64,000 nucleotides of DNA. Source: JAGVSR01 sp963742405 (GTDB lineage Bacteria > Pseudomonadota > Alphaproteobacteria > Rhizobiales > Hyphomicrobiaceae). This document shows positions 25,298 through 34,692 of the stretch, piece after piece. A program made the translations under genes and the position numbers. The notes beneath the pieces were generated by a model. It had not been told where the DNA came from. It ran no database searches and saw nothing but the letters and a program-made list of their open reading frames with translations. The stretch is from assembly GCA_963742405.1 (NCBI GenBank), contig CAVUMB010000006.1, positions 62,001-126,000 on the forward strand. The letters run 5' to 3'. Each line of letters starts with the position of its first letter. Within the stretch, counting starts at the first letter, position 1.

Positions 25298-25915
25298 TCA
25301 CGAACGATAGAGCGCCTCGAACCGTTCAAGGAACCGCCGCTCGGCTTCTTCCGTCGGCGAGGCCATCAGCTGTTCAAGCGTCCGCATAAGGTCGGAACTG
25401 AGCCCATCGGGTTCCCCGAAGTAGAGTCGCGCTTCGGCTGCGGTGAAGCCGGCTAGACGTGTCGCCTCGTAATAGGCGGCGATCTGGTCGGCGGTCTTGA
25501 TCGCAGCCGTGAGATGCGGCTGTAATATGGCGGTGAGGCCAAAACGTTGATGAATGGCGGCCAGAATGCGCAGTTCGAACGCTTTGTAGTCGAGCCCGAT
25601 CGCCGTCTTGAAGGGACTTATCAAGTCACCAATCACGTACTCCGGAGCATCATGCAGCAGCGCTGCAAGCTGATCATGCTTCGTTGCGTCGTGCAGTAGA
25701 TCCGACACGATAGCTTCGACGATCAATGCATGCTCGGCCACCGAGAACGCGTGATCGCCGACCGTCTGTCCGTTCCAGCGCGCGACACGGGCTAGACCGT
25801 GCGCAATGTCCAGGATCTCGATGTCTTCGGGCCGCGGGTCAAGGAGATCGAGCCGGCGCCCCGACAGCATCCGCTGCCAAGCCCGCGTCGGCTTGCCGTC
25901 ATGCCGGTCGCTCAT
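25298..25915 (-). CDS. HD-domain phosphohydrolase (YfbR-like)
   Basis: The 205-residue protein has the HD-fold pattern: H-A-F-S-V-A-E-H-A (first His), L-L-H-D-A-P-E (HD pair) and a later K-T-A-D (Asp). This matches the YfbR/5'-deoxynucleotidase-like subgroup, which dephosphorylates nucleoside monophosphates with a divalent metal; the substrate here is inferred. Its ATG overlaps the tag stop by four bases (ATGA), so the two are co-translated. Confidence 0.85.
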   Translation of the reverse strand: MSDRHDGKPTRAWQRMLSGRRLDLLDPRPEDIEILDIAHGLARVARWNGQTVGDHAFSVAEHALIVEAIVSDLLHDATKHDQLAALLHDAPEYVIGDLISPFKTAIGLDYKAFELRILAAIHQRFGLTAILQPHLTAAIKTADQIAAYYEATRLAGFTAAEARLYFGEPDGLSSDLMRTLEQLMASPTEEAERRFLERFEALYRS

Positions 25916-26520
25916 GTCGGCCGCTCAAATGTGCGATGCAGCTTGTTGCATGCCGTATGACGGGCGCAATTCACCAGATGATCGTTCACCAGTCCGACCG
26001 ACTGCATATAAGCATAGAGCGTTGTCGGACCGACGAAGCGGAAGCCTTGCGCCTTGAGCGCCTTTGACAGGCGTTTGGATTCCGCCGTTTCGGATGGCAC
26101 GTCGGCCATCTTTTGAAATCGATTGAGGATCGGGCCGTCCTCCATGTGGGACCACACAAACGCCGCCAGTGTGGTGCGTTCTGAAAGCTTCAGGAACGCG
26201 CGCGCGTTGTCGACCGTCGCCTCGATTTTCAGCCGGTTGCGCACGATACCGGCGTCGAGCATCAGTCGTTTGACATCTTTGTCGCCGTAGCGCGCGATGC
26301 GTTCCGGATCGAACGCGTGAAAGGCCTTCCGAAAACCCTCTCGCTTGCGCAGGATCGTGATCCACGACAGACCCGCCTGGAAACCTTCCAGCACGAGCTT
26401 TTCGAAAAGCCGGCGCTCATCGGCATGCGGTACGCCCCATTCCTCGTCGTGATACTTTATGTAAAGCGGATCCGTGCCCGACCACGGGCAACGTTGGCTG
26501 GCGGACTGAGCGTTCGGCAT
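25912..26520 (-). CDS. tag: DNA-3-methyladenine glycosylase I
   Basis: The 202-residue product has R-C-P-W near the N-terminus, Y-H-D-E-E-W-G-V-P, the G-F-Q-A-G-L-S-W motif and a C-terminal N-D-H-L-V-N-C-A-R-H. The Cys/His pairs at both ends form the Zn snap of Tag. It removes 3-methyladenine from alkylated DNA. ATG 26520, with GGGGA upstream, keeps it just clear of the ygfZ stop; the GTG at 26571 would overlap that gene. Confidence 0.94.
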   Translation of the reverse strand: MPNAQSASQRCPWSGTDPLYIKYHDEEWGVPHADERRLFEKLVLEGFQAGLSWITILRKREGFRKAFHAFDPERIARYGDKDVKRLMLDAGIVRNRLKIEATVDNARAFLKLSERTTLAAFVWSHMEDGPILNRFQKMADVPSETAESKRLSKALKAQGFRFVGPTTLYAYMQSVGLVNDHLVNCARHTACNKLHRTFERPT

Positions 26521-26534
26521 GCGCGCTGTCCCCG

Positions 26535-27395
26535 TCACGAAGGAGTGGCCGCAGTGTTGAAATGTGCCCACGCGGGGATATCGAGAACCAGCGTGCTGTC
26601 CCCGGCCCTGAGCAGCACGCCCTTCTCAGCAAATTCTTGCGCGCGATCCAGCCGGATCATGGCCAACGCTCGCTCACCGGCGACCGAACCAATGCGGCCG
26701 ATTTCGACGTCGCCGCCAAGCACCGGTTGGCCCTCGACCAGTTTTCCCGCCGTGCTCAAGACAGGCACGATGCGCCGCCGCGCCGTGCCACGATGTTCCA
26801 TCCGCGAGACGATCTCCTGCCCGACGTAACACCCCTTGGTGAACGACACGCCGTCGAGCTGATCGAACAGCGCCTCATGCGGGAATGCGTCTCCATACGC
26901 GTAGTCGCGTCCGCCCTCCGGTACACCAACACCGATGCGGAAGTCGTGATAGTCGGCGGCGGTCGTGGTGACGACAGCATGTTCGGTCTTGGCGACGATG
27001 GCCCGCGCACCCAGTGCGGCGAGGCGCGGATCGTCATATACGAGATCAACTCTCATCGTCTGCGACCCGCCGAAGATCGCCATGACGTCATGATCGGCCG
27101 ATACGTCCTTGATGGTCACGGCCGCCCGCAGCTTGTAAAGGGAGAGCCGCTTGACGAGATCACCGGCGCGGTCCCGCTCGACGTCGAGCAGCGCACCCTC
27201 GGGGGTCCGCACAACAAAGAAATCGAAAAGGATCTTGCCCTGAGGCGATAGCAGTCCCGCAAATACAGCCGGCACAGTATTGAGGCGGCTAATGTCGTTT
27301 GTGAGTAGTCCCTGCAACAACGTCAGCGCATCAGGGCCGTCGACGGCGACGACGCCACGATCCGGCAGTAGGGCGATCTTGATCTCACTCGTCAT
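26535..27395 (-). CDS. ygfZ: YgfZ/GcvT folate-binding protein
   Basis: The 286-residue protein has the family hallmark K-G-C-Y-V-G-Q-E (about residue 205) and an N-terminal G-x-D-A-L-x-L-L-Q-G-L-L-T-N-D. YgfZ binds tetrahydrofolate and helps maturation or repair of certain Fe-S enzymes. That fits a chromosome segment holding NadA and an RlmD-like Fe-S methyltransferase, though no direct link is shown. ATG 27395 is preferred over the TTG nine bases upstream. It is divergent from the dihydroorotase gene. Confidence 0.93.
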   Translation of the reverse strand: MTSEIKIALLPDRGVVAVDGPDALTLLQGLLTNDISRLNTVPAVFAGLLSPQGKILFDFFVVRTPEGALLDVERDRAGDLVKRLSLYKLRAAVTIKDVSADHDVMAIFGGSQTMRVDLVYDDPRLAALGARAIVAKTEHAVVTTTAADYHDFRIGVGVPEGGRDYAYGDAFPHEALFDQLDGVSFTKGCYVGQEIVSRMEHRGTARRRIVPVLSTAGKLVEGQPVLGGDVEIGRIGSVAGERALAMIRLDRAQEFAEKGVLLRAGDSTLVLDIPAWAHFNTAATPS

Positions 27396-27496
27396 CGGGG
27401 CCAAGGATTGCTATCAGCTGCCCGTACCTAAGGCTCTGGCCCCCGCCAATGCAAGCCGGAACCCGGCCCGGCCCCGACGCGAGCTTTGAATTCCTT

Positions 27497-28822
27497 ATGA
27501 CCGCACCGTTCGATCTCGTCATCTCAGGCGCCACCGTCGTCAATCACGATGGCGAAGGTGTGCGTGATATCGCGATCCATAATGGCCGCATTGCCGCCAT
27601 GGGCGAACTCGGCCGCGTCAAAACGCTGGACACGCTCGATGCGCGCGGACTGCATATTTTGCCGGGCGTGATCGATACGCAGGTCCACTTCCGCGAGCCC
27701 GGCCTGACGCACAAGGAAGATCTCGAAACCGGCAGCCGCTCCGCAGTCGCCGGCGGCGTCACGGCCGTTTTCGAAATGCCCAACACGGCGCCGCTGACAA
27801 CGTGCGCGTCAACGCTTGCGGCCAAGGTGTCAGCGGCGCGTCATCGCATGTTGTGCGATTTCGCTTTTTTCGTCGGCGGCACCCGCGAAAACGTCGATAA
27901 TATTCCAAGCCTCGAACGGCTCGAAGGTTCAGCCGGCATCAAGGTCTTTATGGGCTCCTCGACCGGCAACCTGCTCGTCGACGATCCGCCCACGCTGGAA
28001 AAAATCGTGGCCCGTATCTCACGCCGGGCCTCGTTTCATGCCGAGGATGAAGCCCGGCTGAAGGATCGCATGCACCTGCGCGTGCCGGGCGATCCGTCCT
28101 CTCACCCTATTTGGCGCGACGAGGAAGCCGCGCTCATGGCAACCAAGCGGCTCGTCGAGATTGCGGAAAGACATCGTCGCAGGGTGCACGTCCTGCACAT
28201 CTCGACAGCTGAGGAAATGGATTACCTGGAGCAGCACAAGGATTGGGCCAGCGTCGAGGTCACGCCGCATCATCTCACGCTGGCTGCCCCCGAATGCTAT
28301 GAGAAGCTCGGCACCTACGTCCAGATGAACCCGCCCGTCCGCGACGCCCGTCATCGCGAGCGGCTTTGGCAGGCGCTGGCCGATGGTGTCGTTGATGTTT
28401 TGGGTTCCGACCACGCACCGCATACGCGCGAGGAAAAGGACCATGCCTACCCCGCGTCCCACTCCGGCATGACCGGCGTCCAGACACTCGTGCCGATCAT
28501 GCTCGATCACGTCAACGCCGGCCGGCTGTCGCTGCAACGTTTCGTCGATCTCACCAGCCATGGCCCGCAACGGCTCTTTGGCATTAGGGGCAAGGGCCGT
28601 ATCGCTCTGGGATGGGATGCCGACCTGACCATTATCGATTTGAAACGCCGCCAAACGATCCGAGACGATTGGATCGAGAGCCGCGTCGGTTGGACGCCCT
28701 ATGACGGCAAGACCGTCACCGGCTGGCCGGTAGGGACGTTTGTTCGCGGCCGCCGCGTCATGTGGCAAGGCGAACTCGTGCGATCAGGCTTCGGCGAGCC
28801 GGTACGCTTCTACGATGTATGA
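27497..28822 (+). CDS. pyrC: Dihydroorotase (amidohydrolase family, class I-like)
   Basis: The 441-residue product has D-T-Q-V-H-F-R-E (H-x-H variant with the usual metal ligands), A-G-I-K-V-F-M-G-S with the carboxylated Lys, H-V-L-H-I-S-T, V-T-P-H-H-L-T and G-S-D-H-A-P-H-T. It should cyclise carbamoyl-aspartate to dihydroorotate in pyrimidine synthesis. In the first motif the residue order is V-H-F-R rather than the common D-x-H-V-H-F-R, but the His-x-Arg part is kept. An aspartate carbamoyltransferase is not adjacent, so a paralogous cyclic amidohydrolase role is possible. Confidence 0.85.
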   Translation: MTAPFDLVISGATVVNHDGEGVRDIAIHNGRIAAMGELGRVKTLDTLDARGLHILPGVIDTQVHFREPGLTHKEDLETGSRSAVAGGVTAVFEMPNTAPLTTCASTLAAKVSAARHRMLCDFAFFVGGTRENVDNIPSLERLEGSAGIKVFMGSSTGNLLVDDPPTLEKIVARISRRASFHAEDEARLKDRMHLRVPGDPSSHPIWRDEEAALMATKRLVEIAERHRRRVHVLHISTAEEMDYLEQHKDWASVEVTPHHLTLAAPECYEKLGTYVQMNPPVRDARHRERLWQALADGVVDVLGSDHAPHTREEKDHAYPASHSGMTGVQTLVPIMLDHVNAGRLSLQRFVDLTSHGPQRLFGIRGKGRIALGWDADLTIIDLKRRQTIRDDWIESRVGWTPYDGKTVTGWPVGTFVRGRRVMWQGELVRSGFGEPVRFYDV

Positions 28823-28893
28823 CATGACAGCGGTTAGCCCCGTCGCGTCGCTAAGCGCTGATCCTGGCACCGGCCTTGCAAAGCCGCCTGACC

Positions 28894-29127
28894 ATGACCG
28901 CAAGCCTCTCTCCCCAGACCACGCTTGAAAAGTCGATGAACCCCGCAGACGGCATGACTGGTTCGGCAGTCACGCTGGTACTGCGGGTGCTGTTTACTAC
29001 CGTGGCGGTTGGACTGATGGTCACCGTCGCAATTGTCGGGCTGTATCTTTTAAAATCGGCAATTGGTATTAACATTTTACCCGGCAAATCGCCGTTGCAC
29101 GCTCTACTCTATCACTTCGTTCGCTAG
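28894..29127 (+). CDS. Small membrane protein
   Basis: The 77-residue product has one long hydrophobic segment (about residues 26-52) between short polar ends. ATG 28894 is the most likely start; a TTG at 28876 is in frame. The gap from the dihydroorotase stop is 71 bases. No family recognised. Confidence 0.5.
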   Translation: MTASLSPQTTLEKSMNPADGMTGSAVTLVLRVLFTTVAVGLMVTVAIVGLYLLKSAIGINILPGKSPLHALLYHFVR

Positions 29128-29157
29128 GCGACCGCTGTTGCGCAAATCAAATGCAAA

Positions 29158-29182
29158 GGCCGCCCGTGTCGAACGGGCGGCC
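29158..29182 (-). terminator. Intrinsic terminator of the L,D-transpeptidase gene
   Basis: A perfect 10-bp stem, GGCCGCCCGT (29158-29167) with ACGGGCGGCC (29173-29182), five-base loop. On the minus strand it is followed by a T-rich run (TTTGCATTTGATTT) and lies 22 bases past the stop of the gene ending at 29205. It may also act on the plus strand for the small gene ending at 29127. Confidence 0.75.
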
Positions 29183-29204
29183 AATTGATTTCATGCGCGC
29201 AGCA

Positions 29205-29909
29205 TCAGTTGACGACGTGCACCGGCGTGCCGACGTTGACGAGCCTGGACAAGTGCACGACGTGGCCATTGTACATGCGGATGCAGCCAGACGACGCTTC
29301 CGTGCCAATTGAACTTGAATCGTTGGTGCCGTGAATTCGGTACAGCGAACTGCCAAGATAAATGGCCTTGGCCCCGAGTGGGTTATTGATGCCGCCGGTC
29401 ATTTTGATCGGCAAGTACGGCTTGCGCTGTCGCATCTCTTCCGGCGGGGTCCAGTCTGGCCACGACTTGATGCTGGAAACTTTCTGCGAACCCGTCCACT
29501 TGAAGCCCTTCTTGCCGACGGCGACGGGGTACGCGTACGCCTTTCCGTTTCCGAGCGTGTAGTAGAGCGTCTTCTGAGATTGATCGACGACGATGGCGCC
29601 CTTCTCGTAGCCACCCTTGTAAGACACGACCGACGGGCTCTTTGCGGCAATCGAAGGTTTTCCGCCGCCGTCCAGAAGCGCCTTTGGTTTTCCACCGGGC
29701 GCGAAAGATCCCGGCCCAAAGGTCGCGAGGGTTGCGTCGGGCTTCACCTTCTGCTTGGGCGACTGAAACATGCCAAAGCCGCCGCTGCCGGTGGGCTTGG
29801 AATGCGGTGTGTCCCCCCACATCCCGTAAGCTCCGGGAATTTCGGCGAGCGCGGGTGTTGAAATGGCAATGACGAGGCCTGCAATGGCGGCCAGATAACG
29901 AACTCTCAT
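29205..29909 (-). CDS. L,D-transpeptidase (YkuD domain)
   Basis: The 234-residue product has a signal peptide (M-R-V-R-Y-L-A-A..., cleavage near A-L-A-E) and a YkuD domain from about residue 100: I-V-V-D-Q-S-Q-K-T-L-Y-Y and the active-site block I-H-G-T-N-D-S-S-S-I-G with S-S-G-C-I-R-M (catalytic Cys). It should make 3-3 peptidoglycan crosslinks or link proteins to the wall in the periplasm. ATG 29909, preceded by AAAAAGG, gives the signal peptide directly; the frame runs on to 29960 without benefit. Confidence 0.93.
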   Translation of the reverse strand: MRVRYLAAIAGLVIAISTPALAEIPGAYGMWGDTPHSKPTGSGGFGMFQSPKQKVKPDATLATFGPGSFAPGGKPKALLDGGGKPSIAAKSPSVVSYKGGYEKGAIVVDQSQKTLYYTLGNGKAYAYPVAVGKKGFKWTGSQKVSSIKSWPDWTPPEEMRQRKPYLPIKMTGGINNPLGAKAIYLGSSLYRIHGTNDSSSIGTEASSGCIRMYNGHVVHLSRLVNVGTPVHVVN

Positions 29910-30323
29910 GACAAAAACCTTTTTACTGGGACGCGGGTGACAGGCAGGACGGCCATTCAATTCGCGAAAGCTATCAAAGCTCCACGTCCCCCAATTTTGC
30001 TAACTATCAGAGTAAAGCTCGCGATGGAACCCACGGATGATACGGATAATTTGACGATTTGCCGCAATCGCGCAACCACCCCCCTTGAGATTTGGCTGAC
30101 ACTTGAACCGGTTGCCTGCGATGCGATCGACAACATCCGCGGCGTCTCGCCTCCCCACATCCGCCTGCGGTGATGCAGCCCGTCGCAATGGACAAGCGTT
30201 CACGCCCTGACTACCAATCGATGACACAAGGGTGCCCGCGTCCGGGAAGTTGCACTGACGCCATCTTGGTGAACCAAGACCGCGCTGACGAAAACGCAAG
30301 GGAGCGCACGGGCACAAGAACGC
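29910..30323. other. Intergenic region between L,D-transpeptidase and LysE-type exporter genes
   Basis: This 414-base divergent gap must hold promoters for both neighbours. It contains one 78-codon plus-strand frame (from 29937) whose composition does not look coding. No hairpin terminator, tRNA or repeat was seen. Confidence 0.35.
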
Positions 30324-30995
30324 ATGGATTTCATACCCAATCCCCTGATTATCCCAGTCGGCCTCGTGATTGGCGTGCTGGTCGCAGCCCCGGTCGGCCC
30401 CGTGAACGTGCTGTGCATCCAGCGTGCGATCGAGCGCGGCTTTTTTGGCGGCTTGGCTGCGGGCATTGGCGCCGTCCTCGGTGACGGCACCATCGCGTTG
30501 ATCGCCGCTCTGGGAGTCGGCGCGATCTCCGGAGCCATCGAATATCACCGGGTTCCGATCCAGGTGGTGGGCGGCCTTGCTCTGATTGCGTTCGGGATCA
30601 AACTTTATCTCACGTTGCCGCCGATCGATCGCGCCACCCGTACCGACTTGGAAAAGACATCGTTGCGCGATTTCGCTTGGGACATCCCGCAGACTTTTTT
30701 CCTTACCATCACCAATCCCGGCGCCGTTCTTGGCCTTTTTGCAATATTCGGTGGTGTTTCGACATTCGTCGAGGTTCACACCACGATCGATGCTCTCACG
30801 ATGGTGGCCGCGATCATGGCCGGCAGTCTGGGCTGGTGGATATTCCTGTCTAATCTCATTAGCCGCTTCCGCCATCTGGTGAACGCGAACCACCTGCAGA
30901 TGATCAACAAATATGCAGGCGCGGCGCTGATGGTGTTCGGCGCGATACTGATTGGTGAAATGGTTTTGAAGGGTGGTCTAACCATCGGTCACTGA
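30324..30995 (+). CDS. LysE/RhtB-family amino-acid exporter
   Basis: The 223-residue integral membrane protein has about six hydrophobic helices and the family signature A-A-P-V-G-P-V-N-V-L-C-I-Q-R-A in the first helix, followed by G-x-x-A-G-I-G-A-x-L-G-D. The substrate (lysine, threonine, homoserine or other) cannot be assigned. It is a single-gene unit facing a convergent small gene. Confidence 0.88.
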   Translation: MDFIPNPLIIPVGLVIGVLVAAPVGPVNVLCIQRAIERGFFGGLAAGIGAVLGDGTIALIAALGVGAISGAIEYHRVPIQVVGGLALIAFGIKLYLTLPPIDRATRTDLEKTSLRDFAWDIPQTFFLTITNPGAVLGLFAIFGGVSTFVEVHTTIDALTMVAAIMAGSLGWWIFLSNLISRFRHLVNANHLQMINKYAGAALMVFGAILIGEMVLKGGLTIGH

Positions 30996-31017
30996 CGGTT
31001 CCCGTCACGGACTGACC

Positions 31018-31272
31018 TTACTGGATGATCCGCCCGAGAGTGAACTCGCCCTGCATGACCCGCCGTTCGAGCCCGCGCGCCAGATCGACGACCGCGTCTT
31101 CCCCATACATCGCCACCAGATCCGTAAGGGCTGCAAACAGGGCGGCATACGCCATCTGTTCCGACGCCACACCATTTTCGGTGCCCTCGTCCCAAGCTGC
31201 CAAAATGAGCCCGAGAGCTTTGAAGCTATGATCGTCGCTCTCGGCTAGTTCGCGTGCCTCAGGATTCATCAT
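31018..31272 (-). CDS. Hypothetical small protein
   Basis: The 84-residue acidic, Ala/Leu-rich product is probably all helical (M-A-Y-A-A-L-F-A-A-L-T-D-L-V). A clear GGGAGAAG precedes two adjacent in-frame ATGs (31272 and 31269). I recognise no domain. It is convergent with the exporter, 22 bases apart. Confidence 0.6.
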   Translation of the reverse strand: MMNPEARELAESDDHSFKALGLILAAWDEGTENGVASEQMAYAALFAALTDLVAMYGEDAVVDLARGLERRVMQGEFTLGRIIQ

Positions 31273-31440
31273 CTTCTCCCACCCATCCGCAGCGAGCCGC
31301 CCCCGGTTTCACTTACAGCCACATCCCCATGCGCTTATCATGGTCCGCACGAATGTGCGGCTGCAGCAGCAATTCAGGGTAAACCTCAACCAAACATCAT
31401 CACTCGGATTTCGTTGTGAAGCCGTTGTCTTGCGCTGCGA

Positions 31441-31845
31441 TCAGGGAGCTTTTTCAGCAAGCTGCTCCGAGAGTTCCACTCCTTCAGCCATGAACCTGTC
31501 GATCGCTGTTTGCGCAGATGGCGTGCACGTCGTGTAGGTTCGGCTATAGCTGCGATAACCTTGGTTGAAACTGCGCGTAATGCGTGACTTGCGCAGCGCG
31601 CTCGCCGTTTCCGCATCGATCAGCGTGCGCATGTGCTCTCGCCACAACTGTCCGTCGTTGGCCGAGCACAATTCCCGCAGGTAATGCACCGCGCCGAGGA
31701 TTTCTGCCAGCCGCATGAGCTGATCGTCATACGGCTTGGCGTCCTGCGCCTCGGCTACACGCACACATGCGCCCATCACGGTCAGTCCAGCCAACAATGC
31801 GGCGGCCGCACGTTTCGTGACGACGAAAGGTCTCAAGGCATGCAT
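31441..31845 (-). CDS. TIGR02301 family protein (exported)
   Basis: The 134-residue product has a signal peptide (hydrophobic A-A-A-A-L-L-A-G-L-T-V, cleavage near A-E-A-Q). The family pattern is L-A-E-I-L-G-A-V-H-Y-L-R-E-L-C, a W-R-E-H-M segment and F-N-Q-G-Y-R-S-Y-S-R-T-Y-T-T-C-T. The two Cys may pair. This conserved family is typical of Rhizobiales and has no known function; it serves here as a lineage marker. Confidence 0.85.
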   Translation of the reverse strand: MHALRPFVVTKRAAAALLAGLTVMGACVRVAEAQDAKPYDDQLMRLAEILGAVHYLRELCSANDGQLWREHMRTLIDAETASALRKSRITRSFNQGYRSYSRTYTTCTPSAQTAIDRFMAEGVELSEQLAEKAP

Positions 31846-31987
31846 TGCCGGTTCCGATGACGATGATTATCTTGACCTATCCAGGCGCATTTCGGCGCTC
31901 GTGTGACGCCGCTGACCTTAACATCGATTCTTCAGCGTCACACGTGTCGAGCCCCTGACCCTGTCTGCACCGGTTGTGTGAGGCCGC

Positions 31988-32665
31988 ATGTGCTCGCGTT
32001 ACAGTCTGACATCGCCGCCGGAAGCCGTGCGAGCCTATTTCGCCACCCGCAACGGCCTCGAGTTCCCCCCGCGCTACAACATTGCGCCGACGCAACCGGT
32101 GTTGATCGTCCGCAGATCGCCGGTGGGGGAGCGCGAACAGCATCTTGTCCGCTGGGGACTGATCCCCTCCTGGGTCAAGGACCCGCGCGAATTTACGACC
32201 ATCATCAATGCGCGGTCCGAAACGGCAGCCGAGAAGCCGTCGTTTCGCGGCGCCTTGCGCCATCGCCGCTGCCTTGTTCCAACCACAGGGTTTTACGAGT
32301 GGACCGGCAAGCCCGGCGCCAAGCAACCCCATCTCATCCGCCCGCGCGACGGCGGCGTCATGGCGATGGCCGGTCTCGCAGAACATTGGGTCGGCGCTGA
32401 CGGCAGTGAACTGGAGACAATGGCCATCCTCACGACATCGGCCAACGCCACGATGCAGCCGATCCACGATCGGATGCCGGTGATCATCGCGCCTCAACAT
32501 TTCGAGACATGGCTCGATTGCACCTCCGGCTCGGCGATATCCGCTGAATCGCTGCTTTCCGCGGCGCCTGCCGGCCTGCTTGAAGTCGTCGATGTGAGCC
32601 CACTGCTGAACAACCCGCGTAACGAGGGCCCCGAACTCCACCGCCCTCCCGAAGCTGCTGCCTGA
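31988..32665 (+). CDS. SOS response-associated peptidase (SRAP/YedK)
   Basis: The 225-residue product starts M-C-S-R-Y-S; Cys2 is the residue that forms a thiazolidine crosslink with abasic sites in single-stranded DNA. Other family points are Y-N-I-A-P-T-Q, W-G-L-I-P-S-W, N-A-R-S-E-T, F-Y-E-W and I-H-D-R-M-P (His of the active site). It shields abasic sites at stalled forks. It is a single gene; I saw no clear LexA box upstream. Confidence 0.94.
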   Translation: MCSRYSLTSPPEAVRAYFATRNGLEFPPRYNIAPTQPVLIVRRSPVGEREQHLVRWGLIPSWVKDPREFTTIINARSETAAEKPSFRGALRHRRCLVPTTGFYEWTGKPGAKQPHLIRPRDGGVMAMAGLAEHWVGADGSELETMAILTTSANATMQPIHDRMPVIIAPQHFETWLDCTSGSAISAESLLSAAPAGLLEVVDVSPLLNNPRNEGPELHRPPEAAA

Positions 32666-32879
32666 AAGCGCAGAGAACACTGATAACGCTTGAGCATCAA
32701 CGGCCAAGCCTTTGTTCTGGAAAGAAGGACCTTCATTCACCAATCGCACGGTGAGACCGCGCAGCCCCTCGCGCCATCCGCAAGAACCGACTATTCTGCC
32801 CCTTGGCCTAAGGCGGTTAGCGGTGCCTGCGAACACGGCGTTGCTACGGCTGATTGAAGTCCGGCGGGGAGACACGAGT

Positions 32880-34586
32880 ATGGCGTATCGAGGCGGTGAT
32901 TTGGATTTGCGCACGCCGCGCACCTGGAGCGCGACGGCACCCGATGCCCCTCCGGCCTATGAGCCGCGCACCCGCAGCGTTTACAGTCCGGGTCCAATCT
33001 GGGTCGACGAAGTCGTCCTGACCTGTGTCAACCACGCCTATGACGTGGCGCTCGCGCACCGCGCCTCCGAAGTCGGCCTTGAACATCTTCTGCACGCGTT
33101 GACCCGCATCGACGCGGCAGCCGAGGCACTCGAAATCCGCGGCATCCGCGTCGCGGCCCTGCGCCGCGAAAGCGCTACCATGATTGCCAGCGAACTACCG
33201 GTCGGGCTGACTGCGGGTGAAACCGGACCGCGCCATTCGGAAGAACTCGAACACGTTCTGCGTGCCGCCAGCCTCATTGCTTCGCGTCGCAATGCGCCAG
33301 CCTCCGTCGATGATCTCCTGCACCTGATGCTTGACGTCGAACCCGACCTCCCAGGCCTAGCACTTCTGGCCCGTGTCGATGCTCGCTTTGGTGCCATCAA
33401 CGGCTCGTACGCTCGCCCGGTCCGCGCCACCTATGCAGGCCGGTACGCCGCGTCCAGCGCTGAACCGCAGACGCCGCCGCCGGCTGGCCAGTCGCCTCGT
33501 TCACCGCGCATCGACGCATCCGGCACCACCGTCGATTCCCAGCAGAATTCCAGGCTCGATGCCCTGGAGCAAATGTTGCGCGCATTGGGCTCAGACCTCG
33601 GCGGCGAGCGAAAGTCGTTCTCGAATGTTCTCGGCGACCTCCAGCGCGACGTGACCAACTTGCGCTCGTCCCCCTCTGATGTTGGCCCCCTTGTCGACCG
33701 TGTGGCGACCATCGAACGATCGATTACGGCCGGCTTCGAGCAGTTCTCTCTGGCGCTGGCGTCCATCGAGAACGACTTGCGGGCGCGGATGCAAACTTTT
33801 GATGTTGCGCCGCTCGGCAATCGGCTCGAGATCATCGAAGAAGCCGTGTTGTCGCACGATGCAGATAAAGCGATCCATGACCTCTCCGAACGACTGGATC
33901 GGTTGGAAACCTCGCTTGCCGGCGAACGCACGCGAGCCGCTGAAGCCGGCGCTGTCCTCCGCGGCGAAATAGGGCAGCTGGCGCAATCCGTTGATAGTCA
34001 TCGTTCCGAAATCGTCAGCACCGTGTTGCCGCTGGCCAACCAACTGTCGGAGCTTCGCTCCATCGTCGAATCCAGTCATGCGGATGCGGATGAAAAAATT
34101 CGCGCGCTCTTAGAGCGGTTCTTACCCGTTGAACGGCTCGTCGCCGACACTCTGCAGAAGGTGATCGACGGGCAGGTGTCGGGCCGTGAAGATCTTGCCG
34201 AAGTGTCCGACGCCATCGTCAAACTCAACGCCAACCAGCACACGCTGGCCAGCACCATCGAGCAGTCCCGCATCGAGGCGCGCGACAATGCCCTGAGATT
34301 TGGTGAAGAATTCAAGGTCACGGCGGCGAGTCTGACGGGAGCCGTTGACGCCATGGCGCCGCGCTTTGCCGATATCGAAGGCGAGACGCACCGGATCGCC
34401 GGCACGATCGAGGGCTTGTCGGGAACGGTCGAAAACATGCACCGCGTCACGATCGAGCGCTATTTTCGCCGTAACCGGTTCTGGTACTGGCTATTTGGCA
34501 CCGATGACTGGGTTGCCGCGAGCTGGCCGTCGCAGTCGCACAAAATCGCCGAGGAATTGAAGGCGGCTAAAATCAGCCGTCGCTAG
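32880..34586 (+). CDS. Clp_N-domain protein with long coiled coil, lacking an AAA+ module
   Basis: The 568-residue product has two Clp-N-like repeats near the N-terminus (about 45-95 and 115-165: A-x-x-V-G-L-E-H-L-L-H-A-L, then H-V-L-R-A-A-S-L-I-A...V-D-D-L-L-H-L-M-L), a Pro/Ser linker, and about 330 residues of heptad-rich helix. A short aromatic tail contains F-W-Y-W-L-F-G and W-V-A-A-S-W. No Walker motifs are present, so it cannot be a Clp ATPase; it may be an adaptor or a structural protein. ATG 32880 has GGGGAGA about 8 bases upstream; the frame extends to 32712 without similarity. Confidence 0.75.
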   Translation: MAYRGGDLDLRTPRTWSATAPDAPPAYEPRTRSVYSPGPIWVDEVVLTCVNHAYDVALAHRASEVGLEHLLHALTRIDAAAEALEIRGIRVAALRRESATMIASELPVGLTAGETGPRHSEELEHVLRAASLIASRRNAPASVDDLLHLMLDVEPDLPGLALLARVDARFGAINGSYARPVRATYAGRYAASSAEPQTPPPAGQSPRSPRIDASGTTVDSQQNSRLDALEQMLRALGSDLGGERKSFSNVLGDLQRDVTNLRSSPSDVGPLVDRVATIERSITAGFEQFSLALASIENDLRARMQTFDVAPLGNRLEIIEEAVLSHDADKAIHDLSERLDRLETSLAGERTRAAEAGAVLRGEIGQLAQSVDSHRSEIVSTVLPLANQLSELRSIVESSHADADEKIRALLERFLPVERLVADTLQKVIDGQVSGREDLAEVSDAIVKLNANQHTLASTIEQSRIEARDNALRFGEEFKVTAASLTGAVDAMAPRFADIEGETHRIAGTIEGLSGTVENMHRVTIERYFRRNRFWYWLFGTDDWVAASWPSQSHKIAEELKAAKISRR

Positions 34587-34692
34587 CTCCGTTTACGATG
34601 CCATCGTTAACGCTGGCATATCCTTTGCTCCCCCACTCGTGGGTCGTCCGGCCAGAAGTGCGGACGTGCCGTTCTGGTGCGCGAGGCAATAG

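Noticed and set aside
30000..30893. A 297-residue minus-strand frame across the LysE-type exporter
   Set aside because: Antisense to a gene with clear membrane helices and family signature; the translation shows no domain.
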